The position numbers and the translations under genes were made by a program. A DNA stretch of 64,000 bases. Origin: Bacilli bacterium. Lineage in GTDB: Bacteria; Bacillota_I; Bacilli_A; RF39; UBA660. Shown in pieces: positions 7,419 through 16,593 of this stretch (its first letter is position 1; every line of letters starts with the position of its first letter). The notes under the pieces are model-generated. The model made no database searches. It was not told the origin of the DNA and was given only the letters and a program-made list of their open reading frames with translations. Location of the stretch: positions 1 through 64,000 of the forward strand of contig JAFSEY010000004.1 of the NCBI GenBank assembly GCA_017435485.1, written 5' to 3'.

Positions 7419-9149
7419 ATGAAAAATTTGAAAGAATTTAGACCTCTAATAAATTTAATTGGTAAAGATAAATATAAACTAATTGTTGCTAGTATTTTAA
7501 TTTTTATTTCTGGAATATTTGGAATATTTACAGGATATTTAAATGGTGCAGCAGTTGAAGCTATTACTAATTTGCGTGTTAAAGCGGCTTTAATTTATTT
7601 AGGAATATATTTTTTAATTGAAATATCCTTTTGTGGAGCAATTCAACATATAGCAACATCTATGCTTCATAAAGTGGAAAGTGCCTTAACAAGGAAGTTA
7701 GGATATTTTACTTACAAAAAGGCTCTTAATTTGCCGGCTGTGGCATTTGAAAAAATGTCTTCTGGTGAGATTATTAATCGTATTACTAATGATGCTGATT
7801 CTATTAGTTTTGCTTTTGGAAGATTGTTAAATATGTTTTCATCATTAGTAGCTGCAATTATTATTATTGTTTATGTTTTTATAAATTCCTGGATTATTGG
7901 ATTAGAAATTATTGTTTTATTAACATTACTTTTTTTAGTAATAAAAGTTTATAGTCCCAAAATGAAAAATGTTCACAAAGAAAGAAAAGTAGAGCAAGAT
8001 AAATTTACTTCTTTATCAACTGAGTCAATTAGAGGTATTAGAGAAATAAAAACTTTAGGAATTAAATCTAGTTTAATTAAAGATATAACTGAGGTTATAA
8101 AATTAATTTATAAAAAGTCAGAAAAAGAAATTAATATTCAAAAAGTGTTTAACATTATAACAAGGTTTTTAAAAACTGTTTTAGAAGTGGGAGTATTTGT
8201 TACTTGTGTAATATTATTATATTATGAAATGATTACATTAACTTTTTTTATTGCTATGACTTATTATGTTTATAGATATATGTGGTTAATCGAAAATTTA
8301 AATGATTTAACTCAAACATATCAAAAAGTTGTAGTTGCTATATCGAGAGTTAATGAAATATTGGAAAATAGGCTTTATCAAGATGAGTCTTTTGGAAGAG
8401 TAAAACTGAAAACTTTCAGAGGTTATATTAATTTTGAAAATGTAGTTTTTTCATATCCTGACGAATCAGCTACACTTAATGATTTTAATTTAACTATTGA
8501 ACCAAATAAAAAGGTGGCTATTGTCGGAAAATCTGGTCAAGGTAAATCTACTTTATTTAATTTGGTTACTAGAATATTCGATACAAATGAAGGTTCAATT
8601 AAATTAGATGGCATTGATATAAAAAAATTAAGCGAAGAAGAGTTGCGGAGGAATGTTTCAATTATTAGGCAAGATCCGTTTATTTTTAATAAATCAATTA
8701 AAGAAAATTTTCAGTTAATAGATAATAGAATTACTTTAAAAGAAATTAGAAAATATGCTAAAATGGCTTATATAGATGATTATATAATGTCGTTGCCTAA
8801 AAAATATAATACTGTTTTGGGTGAAGGTGGTATTAATTTGAGTGGTGGGCAAAAACAAAGGCTGGCTATTGCTAGAACGCTTTGTAAAAAAAGCAAGGTA
8901 ATTTTATTTGATGAAGCTACGAGCGCTTTAGATAATGAGTCACAATACTATATTAAAGAGGCAATTGATAATATTGTAAAAGATCATACTGTTGTTATCG
9001 TGGCGCATCGTTTATCTACCATAATGGATGCAGATATTATTCATGTTGTTGATAAAGGGAGATTAGTTGCTTCTGGTAAGCATGATGAATTATTGAAAAC
9101 AAATAAAATTTATAAATCTTTATATGAAACTGAATCTTTAAATTCATAA
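7419..9149 (+). CDS. ABC transporter, fused membrane and ATPase domains (multidrug/lipid exporter type)
   Basis: The 576-residue half-transporter has six membrane helices in residues about 20-300 and a C-terminal nucleotide-binding domain. The ATPase shows Walker A GKSGQGKST (about 370), signature LSGGQKQR (about 474), Walker B VILFDEATSALD and the switch His in VIVAHRLS, so it should hydrolyse ATP. This architecture (BmrA/MsbA/LmrA type) works as a homodimer and usually exports drugs, lipids or peptides. AAGGAGG lies just before ATG 7419. A translated-leader attenuator upstream would fit induction by a ribosome-targeting compound, which is inference. The substrate is unknown. Confidence 0.92.
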   Translation: MKNLKEFRPLINLIGKDKYKLIVASILIFISGIFGIFTGYLNGAAVEAITNLRVKAALIYLGIYFLIEISFCGAIQHIATSMLHKVESALTRKLGYFTYKKALNLPAVAFEKMSSGEIINRITNDADSISFAFGRLLNMFSSLVAAIIIIVYVFINSWIIGLEIIVLLTLLFLVIKVYSPKMKNVHKERKVEQDKFTSLSTESIRGIREIKTLGIKSSLIKDITEVIKLIYKKSEKEINIQKVFNIITRFLKTVLEVGVFVTCVILLYYEMITLTFFIAMTYYVYRYMWLIENLNDLTQTYQKVVVAISRVNEILENRLYQDESFGRVKLKTFRGYINFENVVFSYPDESATLNDFNLTIEPNKKVAIVGKSGQGKSTLFNLVTRIFDTNEGSIKLDGIDIKKLSEEELRRNVSIIRQDPFIFNKSIKENFQLIDNRITLKEIRKYAKMAYIDDYIMSLPKKYNTVLGEGGINLSGGQKQRLAIARTLCKKSKVILFDEATSALDNESQYYIKEAIDNIVKDHTVVIVAHRLSTIMDADIIHVVDKGRLVASGKHDELLKTNKIYKSLYETESLNS

Positions 9150-9185
9150 TAATTAAATATAGCATAAAATGAAAAAGGTGATGAT

Positions 9186-9524
9186 GTGAAAAAGGTATTT
9201 TTGGTAATGCTTATTAGTTTGTTTTTAATTGGTTGTAGTAATGGTTCTGGTATTGATTATAAGAAGTTAATGCTAGAAAACGAGTATGTAATTGTCGATG
9301 TGAGAACTAGGGAAGAATATGAGTTAGGGCATATTGAAAAAGCCATAAATATTCCCTATGATGAATTAGATGAAAACGTTGATTTAGATAAAGATAAGAT
9401 AATATTTGTATATTGTAAAAGTGGAAATCGTAGTAAAATAGCCTATAATATTTTAAAAGAACTTGATTATACTGTATATGATTTAGGCGCTTTTACTAAA
9501 ATTGATTTACCAAGAGAAATGTAA
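9186..9524 (+). CDS. Rhodanese-domain lipoprotein
   Basis: The 112-residue product begins with a lipoprotein signal peptide ending LIGC (Cys 17 would be lipid-modified) and continues with one rhodanese domain: VIVDVRTREEYELGHIEKAINIPYDEL and the active-site loop CKSGNRS with the sulfur-carrying Cys at about residue 77. Single-domain rhodaneses transfer sulfane sulfur; an extracytoplasmic anchored version could act in sulfur or redox handling at the envelope. The start is GTG 9186 with AAAGGTG upstream. It follows the ABC gene by 36 bases and ends at the 9532 terminator. Confidence 0.88.
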   Translation: MKKVFLVMLISLFLIGCSNGSGIDYKKLMLENEYVIVDVRTREEYELGHIEKAINIPYDELDENVDLDKDKIIFVYCKSGNRSKIAYNILKELDYTVYDLGAFTKIDLPREM

Positions 9525-9531
9525 TTATTAT

Positions 9532-9566
9532 AATCATAAAAGCACTATTGATTTTATGATTTTTAA
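9532..9566 (+). terminator. Intrinsic terminator
   Basis: AATCATAAAA (9532-9541) pairs with TTTTATGATT (9552-9561), loop of ten, then a T run. It ends the ABC-rhodanese unit. Confidence 0.7.
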
Positions 9567-9575
9567 TGTTATACT
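9548..9575 (+). promoter_or_regulatory. Promoter for the zinc-ribbon/DUF4234 gene
   Basis: TTGATT (9548-9553), 16 bp, TATACT (9570-9575). The -35 lies in the loop and stem of the preceding terminator, a compact arrangement also seen at 7183-7226. Confidence 0.45.
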
Positions 9576-9600
9576 ATAATTAATAAAGGAGGTATATTTA

Positions 9601-10080
9601 ATGAAAACTTGTCCAAAATGTGGTGTAGAACTTGCTGAAGAATCAAAATTTTGTAATGCTTGTGGAGCTAATTTAGATGGAAGCACTGAGGCGACTCAAA
9701 CTACTATTATTAATAATTATAATGTTAATAATAATGTTTATGTTACAAAACGTGATATTGTTATTACAGTAATTTTATCTTTGGTGACTTGTGGAATTTA
9801 TGGTATTTATTGGATGATCACGATGACTGATGATGCTAATAAAGTAAGTGGGAATAATACTCCGTCTGGTGTAATGGCATTTATTTATGGGTTAATAACT
9901 TGTGGAATCTATTTTATTTATTGGAATTATAAAATGGGTAAAAAGATGTATCAAGCGGGAAAAAGTTACGGAAAAGATATAGCAGATAACTCAGTAATTT
10001 ACTTAGTTTTATCATTATTAGGATTTTCTATTATAAATTATTGTTTAATTCAAAGTGATTTAAATAAATTTGCGGAATAA
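9601..10080 (+). CDS. Zinc-ribbon plus DUF4234 membrane protein
   Basis: The 159-residue protein opens with a zinc-ribbon (CPKCGVELAEESKFCNACG, four Cys), then a Thr/Asn-rich linker and two to three membrane segments. Two copies of a similar motif, LVTCGIYGIYWM and LITCGIYFIYWN, mark the DUF4234 domain. Function is unknown. AAAGGAGG precedes ATG 9601 with an unusually long 8-9 base gap. The last bases overlap the predicted start of the DUF2752 gene, so the two are likely cotranslated. Confidence 0.85.
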   Translation: MKTCPKCGVELAEESKFCNACGANLDGSTEATQTTIINNYNVNNNVYVTKRDIVITVILSLVTCGIYGIYWMITMTDDANKVSGNNTPSGVMAFIYGLITCGIYFIYWNYKMGKKMYQAGKSYGKDIADNSVIYLVLSLLGFSIINYCLIQSDLNKFAE

Positions 10081-10465
10081 TACATTTAAAATAATATTGT
10101 ATGTAATTATCTTTTTAGTAGGATCATACACATATTATTTTTTATATGAAAATTTTTCTTTTTCGATAGATTGTCTTTTTCATAAAATAACCGGTTATTA
10201 TTGTCCTGGTTGTGGTATTACTAGAATGATATTTTCTATTATAAAATTAGAATTTTATCAAGCTTTTAGATATAATCCACTAGTATTTATAATGTTAATA
10301 TTTTTTGTTTTTTGCCAAGTTATCAACATTATTTTAAAAAGAAACTATAAAAAAATAACGTTTAAGAAAGAGTATGCGTTATTATTGTTAGTTGTTGTTA
10401 TCTTGTTTGGGATTATGCGAAATATACCATTATTTGATTATTTAAAACCAACTATTCTTAAATGA
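10070..10465 (+). CDS. DUF2752 membrane protein
   Basis: The 131-residue protein has three membrane segments and the DUF2752 hallmark YYCPGCGITRMI after the first one. The family has no known activity; members often lie beside zinc-ribbon membrane proteins, as here. The frame begins at TTG 10070, overlapping the previous gene by 11 bases; a second TTG at 10097 is possible and neither has a strong ribosome site. The 3' end lies in the terminator at 10444. Confidence 0.8.
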   Translation: MRNNTFKIILYVIIFLVGSYTYYFLYENFSFSIDCLFHKITGYYCPGCGITRMIFSIIKLEFYQAFRYNPLVFIMLIFFVFCQVINIILKRNYKKITFKKEYALLLLVVVILFGIMRNIPLFDYLKPTILK

Positions 10466-10485
10466 AATAGGTGGTTTTCTTTTTG
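10444..10485 (+). terminator. Intrinsic terminator
   Basis: AAAACCAACTA (10444-10454) pairs with TAGGTGGTTTT (10468-10478) with one mismatch, followed by CTTTTT. It separates the DUF2752 gene from prfB. Confidence 0.7.
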
Positions 10486-10523
10486 ATTACGTGTTAAAAT
10501 AGACTAATGAAAGGAAACTTTTT

Positions 10524-11610
10524 ATGAACAAAGATAATTTAATTATTGAATTAAAAAATTATAAAAAACGAATTGAAGAATTAGGGAGGTCTCTTTGACT
10601 TATCCACAAAATTAAAAGAAGTAGAAAGTTTAGAGTTAGAAGTTAATAATGATGATTTTTGGCAAGATATAACTAATGCCAACAGCATTAATAAAAGATT
10701 AGCAAACTTAAAAAAAGAAATTGATGATTATAACATTATTAGAAATCAAGTGTTGGATGGTTTAGAATTGTTACAATCTAGTGATGATGAAGAATTAATC
10801 GCTATAGTTATTGATGAAATGAATAGTTGGAAAGAAAGATTAGAAGATTTAGAAAATTTAGCTTTTTTGAGTGGAGAATTTGATTTATCTAATTGTTATT
10901 TAGAAATACATCCAGGGGCTGGAGGAACAGAATCCTGTGATTGGGCTTCGATGTTATATCGGATGTATACAAGATTTGCAGAAAAATATGGTTATGCTTA
11001 TGAAGTTGTTGATGAATTAAAAGGTGAAGAAGCAGGTATTAAAAGCGTTACTTTAAAAATAATTGGTGATAAAGCCTATGGCTATTTAAAACGCGAAAAT
11101 GGTGTTCATCGCCTAGTAAGAATATCGCCGTTTGATTCCAACAAAAGAAGACATACGTCTTTTGCCTCGGTATCAGTTATTCCTGAAATAAACAAGGATA
11201 TTAACATAGAAGTTAAAGAATCTGATTTAAAAATAGATGTTTATCATAGTAGTGGAGCAGGTGGACAATCTGTAAATACATCTAATTCAGCGGTAAGAAT
11301 TACGCATTTACCTACGAAAACGGTTGTTACCTGTCAAAATGAACGTAGTCAATTAAAGAATAAAGAACAAGCTATGAAACTTTTGAAAAATAAATTATAT
11401 TTATTAGAGTTAGAAAAACAAAATAGTGAGATTAATTCTTTAAAAGATAATAGTGTTAGTATCAATTTTGGCAGTCAAATAAGAAGTTATGTTTTAGAAC
11501 CATATAAATTGGTAAAAGATAATCGCAATAATTATGAAGATACTGATCCAGAAAAGATATTAGATGGTGAAATATTAGAACTTATCAAATCTTTGTTGAA
11601 AGTTAAATAA
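10524..11610 (+). CDS. prfB: Peptide chain release factor 2, with programmed +1 frameshift
   Basis: RF2 recognises UAA and UGA stop codons and triggers peptide release. The gene starts at ATG 10524 (AAAGGAA upstream), runs 24 codons to CTT TGA, then continues in the +1 frame from GAC 10597 to TAA 11608-11610, for about 361 residues in total. The RF2 codon-recognition tripeptide SPF is at about residue 201 (RISPFDSN) and the catalytic GGQ at about 246 (SSGAGGQSVNTSNSAVRITH). The shift makes RF2 control its own synthesis: low RF2 favours slippage. It shows that UGA is a stop here. tilS and ftsH follow closely. Confidence 0.95.
10584..10599 (+). promoter_or_regulatory. prfB frameshift signal
   Basis: Bases GGGAGG (10584-10589), a 3-base spacer, slippery CTT (10593-10595), TGA (10596-10598) and C. 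The internal Shine-Dalgarno-like element sits exactly three bases before the slippery codon, as in the classic prfB site of E. coli. Confidence 0.95.
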
Positions 11611-11642
11611 AAATGAGTAAAATATTACATTGAGGAATAATT

Positions 11643-12968
11643 ATGCAAAGTTGTAAGAAAATAATATTAGAAAATGTAGTGAAAGGTTCAACAGTAATTG
11701 TATCTTGTTCAGGTGGTCCCGATTCAATGTGCTTGTTAAAGAATGTTATCGATTTAAAAGATAAATTAGACTTGAAAATTGTTGTTGGACATATTAATCA
11801 TAATGTAAGAGAAGAGTCATTAGAAGAAGAACAGTTTGTAAAAGATTATGCTTTAAAAAATGATTTGATTTTTGAGAGTATGACAATCAAAAAATATACG
11901 AAGGAAAACTTTCATAATGAAGCTAGGATTATTCGTTATGATTTTATGAAAGATTTGATTAAAAAGTATCAAGCTAGTTATTTGTTTACGGCTCATCATG
12001 GTGATGATTTAATGGAAACTATTTTGATGAGAATTGCGAGAGGAAGTAATTTAAAAGGATATGCGGGCTTTAGAATGGTAATGCCTCAAGATGGGTACGT
12101 TGTAATTCGTCCTTTGATACTAACTACTAAAGAAGAAATTATTAAATATAATAATAAAAATGGTATTTTTTTTGCTATTGATAAAACTAATGCTAGTGAT
12201 GATTATACAAGAAATCGTTATCGTAATCATGTGTTACCTTTTTTAAAAGCCGAAAATAATGATATTCATTTAAAATATTGGCAATATAGTGAAAGGTTAA
12301 ATGAAAATAACGAATTTATTGAAAAATATGTTAAAAGTATTGAACAAAAAATTATTGTGGATAACAAGTTAATAATTAAAGATTTTAGAAATTTGGAGCT
12401 ACTAATTCAAAAGAGAATTATTGAAAACATGCTTTATAAAATTTACTTAGATGATCTATATACAATTGGTTTAAAACATGTTAGTATAATAATTGAGTTT
12501 ATTTTAAAAAATAAAAATGGATCTTTAAATTTACCAGGTAATTATATAGCAGTGTGTGAGTATGGCTATTTTTACGTAAATTATATTAAAGAAAAAGAAG
12601 ATTATTGTTATGAATTAGAGAATGTTATCCATTTACCAAATAATTATAAATTAGGCTTAACTCATGAAGTTGGTAATAGTAATTATTACTTAAAATTATA
12701 TTCTAAAGAAGTTAAACTTCCATTATATGTTCGAACAAAAAAAGAAGGCGACAAAATTGAAGTAAAACATTTAAATGGCGTTCAAAAAGTTAAAAAAATT
12801 TTTATTGATTATAAGATTAATAAAGATGATAGAAATAGTTGGCCAGTAGTTGTTGACAGCAATAATAAAATTTTATGGCTGCCTGGACTAAAAAAGTCAA
12901 AATTTGATAAGGAAAATAATGAAATATATGATATAATAATAAAGTATGAGGAGGAAAATGATGAATAA
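11643..12968 (+). CDS. tilS: tRNA(Ile)-lysidine synthetase
   Basis: TilS attaches lysine to C34 of the CAU-anticodon isoleucine tRNA so that it reads AUA. The PP-loop motif [12 protein letters not shown] lies at residues about 20-31 and the N-type ATP-pyrophosphatase fold continues through the [10 protein letters not shown] and [21 protein letters not shown] segments. The C-terminal part carries the TilS substrate-binding region ([29 protein letters not shown], about 365-393). Length 441 is normal. GAGG precedes ATG 11643. The last 8 bases overlap the chosen ftsH start, matching the conserved tilS-ftsH pair of Bacilli. Confidence 0.94.
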   Translation: MQSCKKIILENVVKGSTVIVSCSGGPDSMCLLKNVIDLKDKLDLKIVVGHINHNVREESLEEEQFVKDYALKNDLIFESMTIKKYTKENFHNEARIIRYDFMKDLIKKYQASYLFTAHHGDDLMETILMRIARGSNLKGYAGFRMVMPQDGYVVIRPLILTTKEEIIKYNNKNGIFFAIDKTNASDDYTRNRYRNHVLPFLKAENNDIHLKYWQYSERLNENNEFIEKYVKSIEQKIIVDNKLIIKDFRNLELLIQKRIIENMLYKIYLDDLYTIGLKHVSIIIEFILKNKNGSLNLPGNYIAVCEYGYFYVNYIKEKEDYCYELENVIHLPNNYKLGLTHEVGNSNYYLKLYSKEVKLPLYVRTKKEGDKIEVKHLNGVQKVKKIFIDYKINKDDRNSWPVVVDSNNKILWLPGLKKSKFDKENNEIYDIIIKYEEENDE

Positions 12969-14931
12969 TAAAAATCAAGGATATTTAAAAAATTCATTTC
13001 CATATTTAATATTAATGGTCATAGTTGTAGGAACTTTACTATTATTAAATTTATCTGGAAATAAGGTTAATGAATTATCAACTGGTGATTTATTAAAGGA
13101 AATAAAAAATCAAACGGTTACAGAAATTACGGTAACACCCAAAAGCAGCGAAAGTGTTTATTATATTGAAGGTAAGTTAAAAGATTATAAAGAAAATGAA
13201 TCTTTTAAAACAAAAGTTGTAGAAGCGGAACTAAATTCAATTATAGCTTATGCTGATGCTAATGAATTAAAAGTATATGAAACAGAAAGTGATCCGGGAA
13301 GTAGTGCATTTTTATACATATTGGTAAATGTATTACCATTTGTATTGATGATTGTAGCGTGCTATTTCTTCTTATCAAAAATATCTAGTACTAATAAAGG
13401 AAGTATGGATTTTGGAAGAAGTAGAGCAAAGCTTAGTGATGGTAATTTTAAAGTTAAATTTAAAGATGTTGCTGGATTAAAAGAAGAAAAAGAAGAAGTT
13501 GCAGAACTTATTGATTTCTTAAAAAGTCCAAAAAAATTCCAAAAATTAGGTGCTAGAATTCCAAAAGGTGTTTTATTAGTTGGACCTCCTGGCACAGGAA
13601 AAACTTTACTTGCTAAGGCTGTTGCTGGAGAAGCTAATGTACCTTTCTTCTATATCAGTGGTTCTGATTTTGTTGAACTATTTGTGGGTGTAGGAGCTAG
13701 CCGTGTACGTGATATGTTTAAAGAAGCTAAAAGAAATGCACCTTGTTTAATCTTTATCGATGAAATCGATGCTGTAGGTCGTCAAAGAGGAACTGGTTTA
13801 GGTGGAGGACATGATGAACGTGAACAAACTTTAAATCAGTTATTAACTGAAATGGATGGGTTTGGAGCTAATGAAGGTATTATCATTATTGCTGCTACAA
13901 ATAGACCAGATGTGTTAGATCCAGCTTTACTTCGTCCAGGAAGATTCGATCGTCAAGTTACAGTCAGCCTTCCTGATTCTAAAGAAAGAGAAGCAATTTT
14001 AAAAGTTCATGCTAGAAATAAAATTTTAGCTAAAGAAGTAAATTTAACTAATGTTAGTAAACGTACTCCTGGGTTTAGTGGAGCAGATTTAGAAAACTTA
14101 CTTAACGAAGCTGCTTTATTAGCGGTAAGAAAAAATAAAGATTCAATAACTATTGATGATATTGATGAAGCAACTGATAGAGTATTAATGGGACCTGCTA
14201 AAACAAGTCGAAAGATTACCGAAAAAGAAAAACGTTTAGTTAGTATTCATGAAGCAGGACATGCTGTAATTGGATTAAAATTAGAGCATGCTAATGAAGT
14301 TCATAAAATAACTATTATTCCTCGTGGAGTTGCTGGTGGTTATACAATGATGTTACCTAAAGAAGAAAAAATAGGTATCATGACTAAGAATGAGTTAGAA
14401 GCTGCTATTGTTGGTTTATTAGGTGGACGTGTAAGTGAAGAATTATTCTTAAAAGAACTTACTACAGGAGCGTCTGATGACTTTAAAAGAGCTACTAATA
14501 TAGCTAGAAGTATGGTTACAGAATACGGTATGAGTGATTTAGGCCCAATGCAATACGAACAAAAAAGTGAAGGAGTATTTTTAGGTAGAGACTATGCTAA
14601 GAGTAAAAACTTCTCTGATCAGGTAGCTCATGAAATTGATCAACAAACTCGCAAGATTATTGAAGAGTGTTATGCTAAAGCTAAAAAGATAATTAAAGAG
14701 AATGAGGATTTAGTTAAATTATTAAGCGATGCTTTAATGGAAAATGAAACATTAACAAAAGAACAAATTGAATGTTTAGTTAAAACAGGAAAAATATCTG
14801 AAGATGTTGAAGATGAAGAAATAAAAGAATTAAAGAATAAAGCTAAAGAATTAAAGATTAAAGGCTATACTAAGATGGCTAAAGAAGAACTTAAGGAAGC
14901 AATATCTAACTCAGAAGAAAAAGGTGAATAA
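12961..14931 (+). CDS. ftsH: ATP-dependent zinc metalloprotease FtsH
   Basis: FtsH is a membrane-bound hexameric protease that extracts and degrades membrane and regulatory proteins. The 656-residue protein has two N-terminal membrane helices (about 10-28 and 105-125) flanking an extracytoplasmic domain, an AAA module with Walker A GPPGTGKT (about 208), Walker B LIFIDEID (about 263) and second region of homology, then the protease domain with the zinc site HEAGH (about 430). An ATG at 12946 is in frame, but the GAGGAGG site at 12948-12954 overlaps it, so ATG 12961 (six bases after that site) is preferred. It overlaps tilS by 8 bases, indicating translational coupling. Confidence 0.95.
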   Translation: MNNKNQGYLKNSFPYLILMVIVVGTLLLLNLSGNKVNELSTGDLLKEIKNQTVTEITVTPKSSESVYYIEGKLKDYKENESFKTKVVEAELNSIIAYADANELKVYETESDPGSSAFLYILVNVLPFVLMIVACYFFLSKISSTNKGSMDFGRSRAKLSDGNFKVKFKDVAGLKEEKEEVAELIDFLKSPKKFQKLGARIPKGVLLVGPPGTGKTLLAKAVAGEANVPFFYISGSDFVELFVGVGASRVRDMFKEAKRNAPCLIFIDEIDAVGRQRGTGLGGGHDEREQTLNQLLTEMDGFGANEGIIIIAATNRPDVLDPALLRPGRFDRQVTVSLPDSKEREAILKVHARNKILAKEVNLTNVSKRTPGFSGADLENLLNEAALLAVRKNKDSITIDDIDEATDRVLMGPAKTSRKITEKEKRLVSIHEAGHAVIGLKLEHANEVHKITIIPRGVAGGYTMMLPKEEKIGIMTKNELEAAIVGLLGGRVSEELFLKELTTGASDDFKRATNIARSMVTEYGMSDLGPMQYEQKSEGVFLGRDYAKSKNFSDQVAHEIDQQTRKIIEECYAKAKKIIKENEDLVKLLSDALMENETLTKEQIECLVKTGKISEDVEDEEIKELKNKAKELKIKGYTKMAKEELKEAISNSEEKGE

Positions 14932-14942
14932 TCACCTTTTTA
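14918..14942 (+). terminator. Intrinsic terminator after ftsH
   Basis: AAAAAGGTGA (14918-14927) pairs with TCACCTTTTT (14932-14941) around ATAA; the ftsH stop is in the loop. Confidence 0.8.
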
Positions 14943-14962
14943 AAATGCTTAAAAATAAATAT

Positions 14963-14985
14963 AAAAAAATAGCCAATCGGCTATT
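14963..14985 (-). terminator. Intrinsic terminator of the WXG100 cassette
   Basis: On the minus strand AATAGCC (14985-14979) pairs with GGCTATT (14974-14968), loop of four, then a T run. It ends the three-gene unit begun at 16401. Confidence 0.8.
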
Positions 14986-15367
14986 AATTTTGGCTATCTA
15001 AAACTGCTTTTACACTTTTACAATAATCTGCTAGTAGTTTATCAATACATTCTTCTTCTAATGAAGATAATGTACCTTCTTTCAAATCGATTCCTTTTTG
15101 TTTAGCTGATATTTCAATGCTTCCGCCAGAGGCTTTGTAGTAATCTTTTACCATACATTGTAATAGTTTGATGTGCGTAATAGTTAATATGCCTGGTTCT
15201 TCAGTTTGATCAGCATTTTTTAATATTTCTTCAGTAGAAGGCAATTTTAATTTAGCTAAATAATCGTTAATCATTCTTTGTAACATATAATTAGTTTGTT
15301 TATCATCAGTCATAGTAGCGATTTTTTCAAATGTTTCATCACTATTTAAAATATTATCATTACCCAT
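14984..15367 (-). CDS. Uncharacterised small protein of the WXG100 cassette
   Basis: This 127-residue acidic protein is not recognised. It lacks a signal peptide or membrane segment and appears largely helical. It is the last gene of the cassette, starting 15 bases after the 241-residue gene ends, with AAGGAGA at good spacing. In type VII secretion loci, small acidic genes next to WXG100 substrates often encode partner or targeting factors or immunity proteins; that role is a guess from position only. Confidence 0.75.
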   Translation of the reverse strand: MGNDNILNSDETFEKIATMTDDKQTNYMLQRMINDYLAKLKLPSTEEILKNADQTEEPGILTITHIKLLQCMVKDYYKASGGSIEISAKQKGIDLKEGTLSSLEEECIDKLLADYCKSVKAVLDSQN

Positions 15368-15382
15368 TTTTATTCTCCTTTA

Positions 15383-16108
15383 TTATTTTTGGCCTAAAAA
15401 CAATCCTAGTCCATCACCTAATGTGTTAAATAAACTTGTAATTATTGACGAACCAGCATTTTCTCCAGCAAAATTAAATAATGTTTTTGCAGTTCCGATA
15501 GCCTCAGAGCCGATTTCTACTAAGTTTTTGCCAGTAGTACTTTTTACAGCATCTCCAGTAGCAAGGAACATATTTCCTAACTCAGTTGTAATTCCTCTAG
15601 TGGCAGAAGATATATTTATAACTTCACTTTTAATATTTCCTAATGATCCTGTCATTTGTTGTACATATGATTCAGGAGTAATACTACCTTTTTCTACTTG
15701 AGAATTAAGTCCACCCTTGATTTGTTGGATTACACTTTTAGCTGTTTCACCCCATGCGGTAATTTCGCCTAGCATTTCTTTATCAGATGCCAAGAAAACT
15801 TGTGCAACTCCAATCAAGAAAGTACCTAAGTTTGCAATTGTTGCTTCGTATTTTTCGAATTCTGGTGCAAATGATTCCATAACCTCTTTTAATACGTCTC
15901 CGGCTTCACCTTTAAATCCTGCATTTTCATTTAATTCCTTTACTTCTTTGTAGATGATATCTAGCGATGCTTTGATTGCTTGTCCTATAATTTTTACTTG
16001 TTCACCTAGTTGTTCTAATGTTGTTGGATCAACTGTTGTTTGATCTGGTGAACCGCTCGCATCATCTGCTAGCAACTGGATATTTAATTTTACTAATTCA
16101 TTAACCAT
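15383..16108 (-). CDS. WXG100-like helical protein, candidate type VII secretion substrate
   Basis: The 241-residue protein is almost entirely helical and has no standard signal peptide. Residues about 35-110 (QAIKASLDIIYKEVKELNEN, then FKGEAGDVLKEVMESF and EKYEATIANLGTFL) have the helix-turn-helix pattern of a WXG100 protein with F-K-G at the turn in place of W-x-G. The remainder is Ala/Gly/Ser-rich and amphipathic, ending in a hydrophobic SLFNTLGDGLGLFLG. It shares a TAATG stop/start with the upstream WXG100 gene and has GGAGGGG before the ATG, so the two are translationally coupled and could form a heterodimer. No recognised toxin domain is seen. Confidence 0.7.
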   Translation of the reverse strand: MVNELVKLNIQLLADDASGSPDQTTVDPTTLEQLGEQVKIIGQAIKASLDIIYKEVKELNENAGFKGEAGDVLKEVMESFAPEFEKYEATIANLGTFLIGVAQVFLASDKEMLGEITAWGETAKSVIQQIKGGLNSQVEKGSITPESYVQQMTGSLGNIKSEVINISSATRGITTELGNMFLATGDAVKSTTGKNLVEIGSEAIGTAKTLFNFAGENAGSSIITSLFNTLGDGLGLFLGQK

Positions 16109-16401
16109 TATAAGTCCCCTCCAGTCTTTGTTACATTTTGTTGATTTGTATCAACATTATTTGCACATTTGTCTAGAACATTTGCGAGGTTGTCTAATTG
16201 TTCAACTAGTTTAACTACGTTATTTTTCTTTTCTTCAACCTTTTGGATATACTTAGTACTTGATTTATCTTTCCAAGAACTTTGAACGTTTGTACATAAT
16301 TCATTCATTTTATTAATATTTTCATTAATAGTTGTTAGTTCTTTTCGGATAGTGCTTGCAGCTGATCTCATTTTGCTACTATTATATTGATAAGTACTCA
16401 T
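16108..16401 (-). CDS. WXG100-family (ESAT-6-like) protein
   Basis: The 97-residue size, absence of Cys-rich or signal sequences, and two predicted helices separated by SSWKDKSS near residue 43 match the WXG100 family of type VII secretion substrates. The motif is W-x-D instead of W-x-G. The N-terminal helix includes SAASTIRKELTTINENINKM and the C-terminal one VEEKKNNVVKLVEQLDNLANVLDKC. AAGGGA lies upstream at a long 11-base spacing. It is the first gene of a three-gene minus-strand unit with its own promoter. No EssC/YukB ATPase or other secretion component is present in the window. Confidence 0.82.
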   Translation of the reverse strand: MSTYQYNSSKMRSAASTIRKELTTINENINKMNELCTNVQSSWKDKSSTKYIQKVEEKKNNVVKLVEQLDNLANVLDKCANNVDTNQQNVTKTGGDL

Positions 16402-16437
16402 AAATTTACATTCCCTTCTACTATTATATTCATTAGT

Positions 16438-16466
16438 ATGATATCATTTTGAGGTTTAATAATCAA
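16438..16466 (-). promoter_or_regulatory. Promoter of the WXG100 cassette
   Basis: On the minus strand TTGATT (16466-16461), a 17-bp spacer and TATCAT (16443-16438) with a TGA extension. Confidence 0.55.
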
Positions 16467-16525
16467 GTGTTTTTGAGCTTAATAATTAAAAAATATATAA
16501 AAATGAAAAAAGTAAAAAATTAATA

Positions 16526-16554
16526 AAGACAAAACATTTTTAATGTGTTAAAAT
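16526..16554 (+). promoter_or_regulatory. Probable promoter of parA-parB
   Basis: AAGACA (16526-16531), 17 bp, TAAAAT (16549-16554) with a TGT extension. It is divergent from the cassette promoter at 16438-16466. Confidence 0.45.
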
Positions 16555-16593
16555 AACTTTGACATTAGATTGAGTAATAAGAGGTGGCTATAT

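Noticed and set aside
10600-10608. Perfect DnaA-box sequence TTATCCACA
   Set aside because: It lies inside prfB just after the frameshift site and encodes conserved residues; no cluster of boxes surrounds it, so it is not an origin.
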